DNA of 15,006 bases from MGBC114844 sp910585855. GTDB taxonomy: Bacteria > Bacillota > Clostridia > Lachnospirales > Lachnospiraceae. This document shows positions 1 to 6,599 of this stretch, in pieces. Position 1 is the stretch's first letter; each line of letters opens with the position of its first letter. The translations under genes and the position numbers were made by a program. The notes below the pieces were generated by a model. That model was not told the DNA's origin, did not search any database, and saw nothing but the letters and a program-made list of their open reading frames with translations. The stretch lies in contig CBFFYP010000094.1 of the NCBI GenBank assembly GCA_965646165.1, forward strand, positions 1 to 15,006, in the 5' to 3' direction.

Positions 1-2
1 AG

Positions 3-107
3 GTATTTTATGCCATTTTCGTAGAAAAAGTCGAAACCAGCATAAAATCAAATGTCTTAATAAATGCCTTAAAACAGCTAATTAAAAAACAGGGGTATCA
101 TTTATAA
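3..107 (+). CDS. Possible C-terminal fragment of a gene entering from the left
   Basis: A 34-codon open frame runs from the window edge to a TAA at 105-107 and ends in KKQGYHL. Its composition (EKVETSIK, NALKQLIKK) looks like a soluble protein tail rather than random A/T-rich translation, and the other two plus-strand frames stop sooner or read poorly. The gene start lies outside the window, so no family can be named. If real, it is the only plus-strand gene here and converges on the barnase/barstar block. It could equally be a chance open frame. Confidence 0.3.
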   Translation, partial: VFYAIFVEKVETSIKSNVLINALKQLIKKQGYHL

Positions 108-176
108 AGTTGTAAAGTAGTGTTTTATAAGTCAAAGTTAATTTTATCTTACAGTAGGATAAGTACAAATTTTATA

Positions 177-556
177 TTGGATGAAATTCTTTTTTTGTTT
201 CGGAGTCAAGAAACAGCCAGATTGGAAAACGGTGAACAACCTGCAGTGACTTTGGAGAAAAGTTAGAAGTTCTTGGCTTCTGCTGAAAAACCTAAGATTT
301 TTTTCACATACTGCTTCCATGCAGTGTGTGAAAAAAAAGGAGCGTGTTTAGCTCGCTTGTGTATCGAAACGTGACGTTTTGTGGCAGGTGGTATCGTTTG
401 GATATGTCTATTTCGTTTTGGCTGCCATGCGAGCGAATTGCGCTCCGGTCTGTCCGGTTGGATGCATGGAAATGCAGAAGTCTTAGAACTTCTTGCTTTT
501 TGTAAGCCGGAACAGCAGGTTGTTCACCGTTTTCCAATCTGGCGTCCTCTATCCAA
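177..556. repeat. Palindromic intergenic repeat, copy A
   Basis: This non-coding stretch holds a large inverted repeat. The arm at 216-244 is an exact 29-base reverse complement of 515-543. The enclosed 270 bases contain further hairpins: AGAAG/CTTCT at 265-281, a 17-bp stem at 298-337, CGAAACG/CGTTTTG at 365-381, GAGCG/CGCTC at 431-445 and AGAAGT/ACTTCT at 476-493. Positions 177-266 match 6357-6446 without gaps, and about 431-550 match 6469-6590, so this is one copy of a dispersed family. Open frames across it in both directions look like by-products of the palindrome. Together with 108-176, where I see nothing, it fills the gap before the barstar terminator. Confidence 0.85.
298..337. terminator. 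Strong T-flanked hairpin inside repeat copy A
   Basis: A 17-bp stem pairs 298-314 with 321-337 around the loop TTCCAT. It starts with seven Ts and ends in an A-run, so it would look like an intrinsic terminator in either direction. The single imperfect pair, T309 with G326, would be a G-U wobble in plus-strand RNA but an A-C mismatch in minus-strand RNA, which slightly favours plus-strand function. The shorter repeat copy B lacks it. Confidence 0.6.
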
Positions 557-654
557 AAAACTAATTGAAGATTCACTAATTTACAACTTTTTAATAAATC
601 AAATAGAAAAGAAAACGCCAAAATCCTATAAAAAAAGCAAAAAATAATTAACAC

Positions 655-694
655 AAAAAAAGCTTTAAATCCAAGCGTTTCTTAGTTTTAAAGC
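655..694 (-). terminator. Rho-independent terminator after barstar
   Basis: On the minus strand GCTTTAAA pairs with TTTAAAGC (662-669 and 687-694) around a 17-base loop, followed directly by a run of seven Ts (661-655). It lies about 60 bases past the barstar stop and probably ends the transcript carrying the RNase/inhibitor pair. A T-run on the other side (ATTTTT after 694) could let it serve plus-strand transcripts as well. Confidence 0.75.
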
Positions 695-753
695 ATTTTT
701 GCCTTTCATTACCTTTCATTAAATTTATATAATAAAACAGCACGATACATTTC

Positions 754-1026
754 CTAATCAAATTTATTCCATCTTATTTTAGGATTTTCTTCTTTTGCTC
801 TATCCACTACTTTTATAAAATCCTGCATATAATTTTTTAAATGCTCCTCCACAGCACTTTCATATAAAAAATAAATCTCTATCTCTTCCTGCAAGTCTGT
901 TAAACAATCATATAGCGCATCTAAATTTCTGCCATACCAATCTGGAAATCCTAATGAAACTGCTAATGTATCATGCAGCATCTCTCTATCCTTAATTTCT
1001 CTTCCATCTAATACACAAATATTCAT
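754..1026 (-). CDS. Barstar-family ribonuclease inhibitor
   Basis: A 90-residue cytoplasmic protein, the same length as classical barstar, expected to bind and block the barnase-like RNase encoded just upstream. The signature is DWYGRNLDALYDCL at residues 29-42, which matches the barstar helix and loop that plug the barnase active site, including the aspartates equivalent to D35 and D39 (here D36 and D40). The position of barstar E76, which contacts barnase, appears to be Arg here (R76 in VVDRAKEEN). The longer frame opens at 1089, but the ATG at 1026 has an AAAGGA about 8 bases upstream and gives the family N-terminus (MNICVLDGREI). It starts 37 bases after the RNase stop, so the two are surely co-transcribed as toxin then immunity gene. 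Family call is firm; the exact partner is inferred from position. Confidence 0.93.
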   Translation of the reverse strand: MNICVLDGREIKDREMLHDTLAVSLGFPDWYGRNLDALYDCLTDLQEEIEIYFLYESAVEEHLKNYMQDFIKVVDRAKEENPKIRWNKFD

Positions 1027-1063
1027 ATCTAAAATCCTTTCATTTACAGCAGACAGTTGACAA

Positions 1064-1660
1064 CTATTCCTCTCCGTATAAAAGTTCAAACGATTTATAA
1101 TGATCTTCTGTATAATAAATCAAACCATCATTAGAAAATACAATTCGTTTCGCACCTCGTTTCTCTGCTCCTAGTGTATCAATATCACATTCTGTATAAA
1201 AACGCCCTTCTTTCTCAGGCAAAAGCCCTTCATAATTTCCAAAACGGCTTCCCCCAATACACATTCCGGGAGCAAAAGGTTCTAATGAACCTCCCTTCCA
1301 TCCCAGTTTTTCAGCATCTTTCTTTGTAATAAAATTAGATGGTAAATGACCATATAAAAAAATATATTCTGCTACCTCTTCCTTTGAGGAATAAGTTCCG
1401 TCTTCTGGTAATGCAATTTCCTCTTCTGATACACTGGACTCTTTCCTTTCTTCCTCACTTTCCTCTTCCGTCTGATCCGATTCTTTTTCTTTTAAATCCG
1501 ATCTCTCATTTTCATCAGGTACACTTGCCTGTGTCGAATCAAATTGCTGTTCAACTGTTCCAATTGTCCTTTCTACTGACATCTGCGGCGTTACCGCACT
1601 GCATCCAATCATTAAAAATGAAAGTAAAAATCCTAAAAAAAACCTTAACCATTTCTTCAT
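1064..1660 (-). CDS. Barnase-like ribonuclease with lipoprotein signal
   Basis: A 198-residue predicted guanyl-preferring endoribonuclease of the barnase (N1/T1-like) family. Residues 1-20 form a lipoprotein signal: MKKW, a hydrophobic core and a lipobox ending LMIGC with C20 as the lipidation site. Residues about 48-84 are a Glu/Ser/Lys-rich linker, probably disordered. The barnase domain spans about 88-196 and keeps all catalytic positions by alignment with barnase: K113 (K27, in ITKKDAEKLGW), E157 (E73, in YTECDID), R172 (R87, in KRIVFSND) and H187 (H102, in EDHYKSF). The frame can open at a GTG at 1678, but ATG 1660 has a well-placed AAAGGA and gives a normal signal peptide. The barstar gene follows 37 bases later. 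It is probably exported and membrane-anchored, with barstar neutralising precursor in the cytoplasm. Role in antagonism or nutrient scavenging is unproven. Confidence 0.92.
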   Translation of the reverse strand: MKKWLRFFLGFLLSFLMIGCSAVTPQMSVERTIGTVEQQFDSTQASVPDENERSDLKEKESDQTEEESEEERKESSVSEEEIALPEDGTYSSKEEVAEYIFLYGHLPSNFITKKDAEKLGWKGGSLEPFAPGMCIGGSRFGNYEGLLPEKEGRFYTECDIDTLGAEKRGAKRIVFSNDGLIYYTEDHYKSFELLYGEE

Positions 1661-1730
1661 CTTCCCATTTCCTTTCACCTTTTTTCATTTTACTACTTCT
1701 AGAATTCTACCAATATTAACTACAGACTCT

Positions 1731-2171
1731 CTATTTTATCTTACCATACAGTAAGATAGATTCTACCTCAACAAATCCATTTTTTAGATAAAACCGATGA
1801 GAAGGAAAATTTTTCTGTGTTCCTAGAAGAATGGAATCGCATCCTAATTCTAATGCTTTCTTAAAAATACTATTAATCAACAAAGTTCCATACCCTTTTC
1901 TTTGACTTTCCAATTCAATACAAAAATCCTCCACTCTAAGATAAGATGTCCCTATACTAGGAACAAGCAAAACTAAAGCAATTCCAATTATATGATCACC
2001 TTCTGCTATTCCAAAACACTTTCTTGAATCAGAACCACAATAACTCAATAAATAATTCTCTACTGCAGATTTATCAAATTTTTCATTCCATGGTTTCGCA
2101 CTATAAGCAGATAGATAAACCTCTGCACACTTTTCAATTTCCTACCTTATAGGTTCAAAAAACCGAAACAT
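1731..2171 (-). pseudogene. GNAT-family N-acetyltransferase interrupted by a stop codon
   Basis: Read from ATG 2171 (SD-like GGTGGG just upstream), the frame gives MFRFFEPIR, then TAG at 2144-2142, then continues in the same frame for 136 codons. Restored length is 146 residues, typical of a single-domain GNAT. The acetyl-CoA motif is clear in the intact part (ESQRKGYGTLLIN, the Q/RxxGxG/A motif), preceded by a strand like VEDFCIEL and followed by FYLKNGF, a usual C-terminal GNAT element. A single A-to-T change from AAG (Lys) would explain the TAG. A TTG at 2048 could start a 105-residue remnant, but this would lack the N-terminal helices. It lies 34 bases after the phosphodiesterase gene, so it was probably in its operon. 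Substrate unknown. A sequencing error or suppressed stop is possible. Confidence 0.75.
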
Positions 2172-2205
2172 ATTCCCACCTCACCAAACAGCACTCCAAA
2201 TATAA

Positions 2206-3315
2206 TTACTTAGAATCCTTCTCTATTATAATCAACGGTATTTTCATCTCATCTTCTGTAAGTCCTGCATGTACACCAATAAAAAAATCCTTTTCTTCTT
2301 TTGTAGAATAAATTGACAAATCATCTATTGCAACCGCCAAATAGTCACCCAGCATCCCTTGAAAATTCGGATGCTCCTTTCCCATTCCAAACAATTTCTT
2401 CTCAATCACCTGCTCCTTTGTCCAAAGAAGAAATTTTTTCCCAAACTCTTTCTGAAATTCCTGTTCAAACTGCTGCCGTTTTTCTTTTTTTATAAATAAA
2501 TTCAGTGCTCTAGGCTCTATCGACGGCATCCGCACCAAACACTCCATTATCTTTGGATACTCTGTAAGTGACACCCCTTTTGAATCCATATGACCATGAT
2601 CCGCTGTAACTATAATAAGGGCATCCTCCAATTCTTCACATAATTGCTGCACCCGCTTTTCCAAATCTCGAACTACCTGCTTTGCATCCACTCCATAACA
2701 TCCCTTTTTATGCATCGTACCATCTGGTTCATCCCAATAGCCATAAATATACTTCTTTCCGGGCTGCCTTGCTAAACTCTGAATCTGGCGGCAAACTTTA
2801 TCAAAAGAATCTGGAAACGGCTCAATAAACGGAATTACTTCAAACGCTTTTTTACCACTTTCTCTAATTTTCTTCGCTACGCTTTTATAACCGCAATAGG
2901 TCCAAGCAACCGGATATTCTGCCGCCAATCTGTCTGTTCCGGTTTCCCGATTTAAAAAAACAGTCACATTTTTATCAATCTGCGGATAGTAACAATCCCA
3001 TCCTAACCAGCTATGCTCATATGGTGTCAATCCGCTTGCCATTGATATTGTTGCTGCTACCGTTGTAGGCGGAAACACAGAACTATAAGTTTCCACTAAA
3101 TGAGAATTGAAAAATCCATCCCTATCCAGATTTCTCTGAAGAATACAGCTTCCCATTCCATCTAATAAAAGAACAACAACATTTTTATAGCTCTTTTTTA
3201 AATAAAAGTCTACCGACGGCATCCCCTTTCGTTCTTCATCAATTCCAAAATCTTTTAATATCGAATTTGCCAAATTTGCAATACAATTTGTATAATCTGG
3301 AAACTGCTGTTTCAT
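2206..3315 (-). CDS. Alkaline phosphatase superfamily phosphodiesterase / nucleotide pyrophosphatase
   Basis: A 369-residue protein of the type I phosphodiesterase/nucleotide pyrophosphatase group, with two metal ions expected in the active site. Visible landmarks are VVVLLLDGMG (D52, metal ligand), SVFPPTTVAAT (nucleophilic Thr at 84 or 85), GYWDEPDGTMH (D195 or D198 and H202), IVTADHGHMD (D239, H240, H242) and GVHAGLTEDEMKIPLI (H349). This is the full ligand order of the superfamily. No signal peptide or membrane segment is seen, so it is probably cytoplasmic. Start is well supported: AAGGAGGGA lies 5-6 bases before ATG. It begins 47 bases after the chemotaxis receptor and is followed 34 bases later by the broken acetyltransferase. 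The natural substrate (nucleotide, phosphonate or phosphodiester) cannot be told from sequence. Confidence 0.88.
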   Translation of the reverse strand: MKQQFPDYTNCIANLANSILKDFGIDEERKGMPSVDFYLKKSYKNVVVLLLDGMGSCILQRNLDRDGFFNSHLVETYSSVFPPTTVAATISMASGLTPYEHSWLGWDCYYPQIDKNVTVFLNRETGTDRLAAEYPVAWTYCGYKSVAKKIRESGKKAFEVIPFIEPFPDSFDKVCRQIQSLARQPGKKYIYGYWDEPDGTMHKKGCYGVDAKQVVRDLEKRVQQLCEELEDALIIVTADHGHMDSKGVSLTEYPKIMECLVRMPSIEPRALNLFIKKEKRQQFEQEFQKEFGKKFLLWTKEQVIEKKLFGMGKEHPNFQGMLGDYLAVAIDDLSIYSTKEEKDFFIGVHAGLTEDEMKIPLIIIEKDSK

Positions 3316-3362
3316 TTTGTCCCTCCTTATTTTCCGCTTTCAGCGTCCCTCCATGAGAAAAT

Positions 3363-5432
3363 CTACTCTTTTAACATAGACATCTCCTGTTCCATATGAG
3401 AAGAAGCTTCCGATAAATTTTTTACCCGTTCTGCTACCACACGAATTCCATTATACTGTTCCTGTAAAGATATCGACGATTTTTCTGTAAGCTGCGCTGT
3501 ACTTTTTGAAATGGTCTGAATCCTTTCTACCGCTTCTACAATCGAACGATTAATCTCATACATTTCCTGTACCATATGCTCCATTTCTCCTACAGACACC
3601 GCAATCTTATTGTTCATTTCCTCAAATCCTGCAAAAATACTGCCAACTTCTACTACTGCATTAGACTGCATCATCATATCCTCTTTCATCTGTACCATAT
3701 CTTTTACAATATTTTCAATTTCTGTACAAAGCATCTGAATAATCTGCTCAATATTCATAGTAGCCTCTGCCGAATCCGATGCCAAACTGCCGATTGATTT
3801 TGCTACTACTGCAAATCCCTTCCCTTGTTCTCCTGAACGAGCTGCCTCTATTCCTGCATTTAATGACAATAATTTTGTTTTAGATGAAATTTCATTAATC
3901 GTAACTATAATCTCTGAAACCTTCTGCGATCGCTCTTCTAAACTCATAATTGTTTTATAAGCTGCTTCCATTTTCTTTATTGTAATATCATTGCATTTAT
4001 TCAGTTCTTCTACATTTTGAAGCCCGTTTTTTCCCGCTTCTATCGAATGTTTTGTATCTTCCATAAGCTGTTCGCTTTGTTCAATTAATTGCTGAAATTT
4101 TTCAACCATCTCATTTGTACGTAAAAGTGCTTGTTCTGTATCCTGCTTCTGTTCTTCTGTCCCTTTCGAAATCCTATGTACCGATTCATTGATAATACCG
4201 ATATTATTTTCAATATCATCCAAATGACCAGAGCTTTGTACTACCTCTGATGAAAAAACCGCAAGTTTATTTAGTACACCTGATATTTTAGCAATCATAT
4301 TGTTAAAATTTTTAGAAAGCATACCCAATTCATTTTGGCTGCTTTCATCTGCCTGTATCGAGAAATTTCCCTCAGCAGCATTTCCTACCAGCTTATTTAA
4401 TAATATAATCGGTTTTGTCAAATTTCTTGCTAATATAGTAATTACTATTACTGCTACAATAATAAAAACTAATACAATCACTGTCAGCAAAACAACAACT
4501 TGATTTACTATCATCGTAACAGAAGATTTTTCCTGCATAGTCAAAACAGACCAAGAATCCGATGTTCCTTTTAAATAAATTGGAACATAACTAATATAAT
4601 AATCTTTTTCATTATAAGAAATTTCTTCTATTCCGTCCTTTCCAGACATAACCAATCCAATTACATCCTGAAAACCCTGTGAAAGATCCAATTCTTGTTC
4701 TTCTGTAACAATATTTCCATCCTTATCTGTTAGTATCTGTCCATTTGCATCCTTTTTAGAAATCGTTTTTGTCAATGTTTTATAATTATATTGCTCTTCG
4801 ATCTGTATACTGTCTGGATGCGCAACTACTATTCCTTCTCCGTCTATTACAAAAGAAATTTCGTTATGCTGTGTATTAGAATATTCCTGCATCATATTCT
4901 GTAAATAATTTAATTTTAAATCTGCCGCAAAAACACCAACTAAATTTCCCTTTTCATACATTGGAAAAAAAATAGATGCACAAGGCATACCCGTATTTAC
5001 CGAATAATAGGACTTTGATACAAACGGTTTTTGTAACTCCATCACCTGTATAAACCACCAACGCAAAGAGCGATCTGCCAGTTCTCCAGTTGATCGCCCT
5101 GTTTGCATCCCATCTATTCCTTGCACATACAGCAATTCAAAATAGGGATTTCTCTCTGTACAATTTTTAAGAATGGGAGTCTGTATCGCAGTCTGCATTG
5201 ATAAAATGCTTGGATTTACAGATAGTTCTTCTGCTATATTATAAGCACCATCTACAAATATCTGAATACTTTCTGCCAACAATTCTGTACGTTCTTTATT
5301 TCTTTTTTGAATCTCTCTTTTATAAAAAGAGGTAAAAAATACTGCAATAATTGTTACCAATACTACAGCAAGCAAAGCAACAATCACTATCATTGGTACT
5401 AGCATTTGCTTAAAAATGCTCTTACTCTTCAT
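3363..5432 (-). CDS. Methyl-accepting chemotaxis protein with dCache-like sensor
   Basis: A 689-residue chemoreceptor. A short cytoplasmic tail and TM1 (about 11-35) precede an extracellular double-Cache-type sensor (about 40-300), TM2 (about 309-335), a HAMP linker (about 336-388) and a long helical signalling domain. The signalling tip is SKTKLLSLNAGIEAARSGEQ (517-536) followed by GKGFAVVAKSI, the conserved CheA/CheW contact region. In the sensor, R124-x-W126-F127, Y142/Y143 and D171 (GVFAADLKLNYL) fall in the order of the amino-acid-binding motif of dCache_1 receptors, so an amino acid or amine ligand is plausible but inferred. No C-terminal CheR-docking pentapeptide is seen. AGAGGAGAG sits about 8 bases before ATG. 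The gene begins 14 bases after a small coiled-coil gene, so they are probably co-transcribed. A motile host is implied, though no other chemotaxis gene lies here. Confidence 0.95.
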   Translation of the reverse strand: MKSKSIFKQMLVPMIVIVALLAVVLVTIIAVFFTSFYKREIQKRNKERTELLAESIQIFVDGAYNIAEELSVNPSILSMQTAIQTPILKNCTERNPYFELLYVQGIDGMQTGRSTGELADRSLRWWFIQVMELQKPFVSKSYYSVNTGMPCASIFFPMYEKGNLVGVFAADLKLNYLQNMMQEYSNTQHNEISFVIDGEGIVVAHPDSIQIEEQYNYKTLTKTISKKDANGQILTDKDGNIVTEEQELDLSQGFQDVIGLVMSGKDGIEEISYNEKDYYISYVPIYLKGTSDSWSVLTMQEKSSVTMIVNQVVVLLTVIVLVFIIVAVIVITILARNLTKPIILLNKLVGNAAEGNFSIQADESSQNELGMLSKNFNNMIAKISGVLNKLAVFSSEVVQSSGHLDDIENNIGIINESVHRISKGTEEQKQDTEQALLRTNEMVEKFQQLIEQSEQLMEDTKHSIEAGKNGLQNVEELNKCNDITIKKMEAAYKTIMSLEERSQKVSEIIVTINEISSKTKLLSLNAGIEAARSGEQGKGFAVVAKSIGSLASDSAEATMNIEQIIQMLCTEIENIVKDMVQMKEDMMMQSNAVVEVGSIFAGFEEMNNKIAVSVGEMEHMVQEMYEINRSIVEAVERIQTISKSTAQLTEKSSISLQEQYNGIRVVAERVKNLSEASSHMEQEMSMLKE

Positions 5433-5446
5433 AGAAAAACTCTCCT

Positions 5447-5734
5447 CTAATTCTCTTTTTTCAAGGTAAATCTGGATATTATCTCTGTCATATACCGTTT
5501 TGTACTTCGGACAAACCTCTCATAAATGATTATCCGCTCTTTTAATTTTTGTTGTATACCCTGCAAATCATCAATCCAAATCTTCTCTCTTCTTTTCTGA
5601 TAAGCAGCCTCACACTCTAAACCGGTCTGAAGATATTTTGATTTATCCTGCAGATTTCTTTGTTCTAACAGTATTTCTTTTTCTTTGCTTTCCAGCTCAT
5701 GCCGTCTTTTTTCTGCTGCCATTTTATTTATCAT
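5447..5734 (-). CDS. Small coiled-coil protein of unknown function
   Basis: About 95 residues, very rich in Lys, Glu and Arg, with heptad-like spacing through most of its length (for example EKRRHELESKEKEILLEQR), followed by a more hydrophobic tail around IIIYERFVRSTKRYMTEI. No signal peptide or membrane segment and no known domain that I recognise. The frame stays open to 5773, but that ATG has no ribosome binding site. The ATG at 5734 has AAGAAG close upstream and overlaps the end of the preceding kinase remnant, suggesting translational coupling; ATG 5722 is another option. It ends 14 bases before the chemoreceptor start, so a role alongside that receptor is possible but only positional. 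A FliJ-like flagellar chaperone was considered but not supported. Confidence 0.6.
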   Translation of the reverse strand: MINKMAAEKRRHELESKEKEILLEQRNLQDKSKYLQTGLECEAAYQKRREKIWIDDLQGIQQKLKERIIIYERFVRSTKRYMTEIISRFTLKKEN

Positions 5735-6103
5735 ATATCTTCTTAAAATTTTCCTCCAAGTCATCTGCACCATTTAAAATAATCTGTTTGCAAAGTAACC
5801 CCTTCTGCCATTCATCATGTTTTGCCTTACTTCTCATATCGACACTGCCAGTATCATATTTTTTTGCCCATTCCATAAATTCCATATGATTTATATACAT
5901 ATCACCCTTGGACATAATTCGGTTTCCAAATTTTTGCTTTTCCCTAATCTCTAATCTTTCGATTCTTATTTTTGTATCTGTAACAAGTCTAATTGCTAAT
6001 GTAAATAATGGAATCAATTCATCCCCAATTCTTCACTGATTTTTCTGCCCAATGTAGAAACTCCTGAACCAGATGCTCCATAAATATGTATTACATTCTT
6101 CAT
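5724..6103 (-). pseudogene. P-loop kinase-like ATPase broken by an internal deletion
   Basis: From ATG 6103 (AGG about 8 bases upstream) the frame reads MKNVIHIYGASGSGVSTLG, a clear Walker A (GASGSGVST) followed by KISEELG, then stops at TGA 6016-6014. A different frame continues at once with DELIPLFTLAIRLVTDTKIR and runs to 5724 with a well-conserved-looking C-terminal half (GDMYINHMEF, AKKYDTGSVDMRSKAKHDEW). From memory of adenylate-kinase-like AAA proteins of Clostridia, these two pieces are normally separated by roughly 50 residues, so the middle (nucleotide and substrate site) is missing and the frame is shifted. The junction sits in a G/T-rich stretch with AATTG on both sides, consistent with slippage between short repeats. 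The C-terminal fragment alone would be about 97 residues and lack the P-loop. Confidence 0.75.
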
Positions 6104-6160
6104 TTTCATTACCTATATTTCTTACAAAATCTATTTCTTCACAAAATCTTAAACAATTTA

Positions 6161-6187
6161 CTATCAGTATTAATATATCATACTTAA
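6161..6187 (-). promoter_or_regulatory. Weak sigma-D (flagellar-type) promoter candidate
   Basis: On the minus strand TTAA (6187-6184) is followed after 15 bases by ACTGATAG (6168-6161). This resembles the Bacillus-type sigma-D pattern TAAA-N15-GCCGATAT, matching about five of eight positions in the second box. It lies about 58 bases before the ATPase remnant whose transcript would run into the chemoreceptor, a typical member of such a regulon. No good sigma-A promoter is seen in the same interval. The match is partial, so this is only a candidate. Confidence 0.25.
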
Positions 6188-6257
6188 CCAGAAAAATCAT
6201 CTAATTTTGTAAGTTTATTCTGTTTCTATCTTTCTTAGCTTTTGAACATAAGATGCT

Positions 6258-6590
6258 GCCGAAAAGGATCTGCTTTCACCGAACGCTAGAGGCGGTTAGT
6301 TGGAATACGGCAGAAATAATGTTTTCTTTTCTTACAGAACAAGTCTTTCGCAACGTTTGGATACAATTCTTTTTTTGTTCCGGGGTCAAGAAACAGCCAG
6401 ATTCGAAAACGGTGGGCAGCCTGCAGTGACTTTGAAAAAAAGTTAGCGTTTCATTTCGGCTGAAACGAGGGCGAATTGCGCCCCGGTCTGTTCGGTTGGA
6501 TAAATGAAAAGGCAGAAGTCTTAGAACTTCTTGCTTTTTGGAAACCGGAACAGCAGGCTGCCCACCGTTTTCAAATCTGGCGTCCTCTCT
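6258..6590. repeat. Palindromic intergenic repeat, copy B
   Basis: Non-coding DNA filling most of the gap between the dehydrogenase and the ATPase remnant. An outer stem pairs 6396-6424 with 6553-6581 (28 of 29 positions). It encloses three small hairpins: CGTTTCA/TGAAACG (6447-6467), GGGCG/CGCCC around AATTG (6469-6483), and AGAAGT/ACTTCT (6514-6531). The result is a cloverleaf-like fold of 186 bases. Arms match copy A except for changes that occur on both sides of the stem. The left extension (6272-6296, CTTTCACCGAACGC) is shared with copy C near 14776. The right edge lies about 10 bases past the dehydrogenase stop, so it may also act as that gene's 3' structure. Confidence 0.85.
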
Positions 6591-6599
6591 AAAAAAACT

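Noticed and set aside
304..654. Open frames on both strands (116 and 88 residues) across repeat copy A
   Set aside because: They lie inside the palindromic repeat, have no ribosome binding site and no recognisable protein features; their openness follows from the inverted repeat.
2130..2171. Programmed recoding or selenocysteine at the GNAT stop codon
   Set aside because: The codon is TAG, not TGA, no downstream stem-loop of the right kind is obvious, and a single Lys codon change explains it more simply.
177..6590. CRISPR array
   Set aside because: The repeats are two large palindromic copies about 6 kb apart, not short direct repeats with regular spacers, and no cas genes are present.
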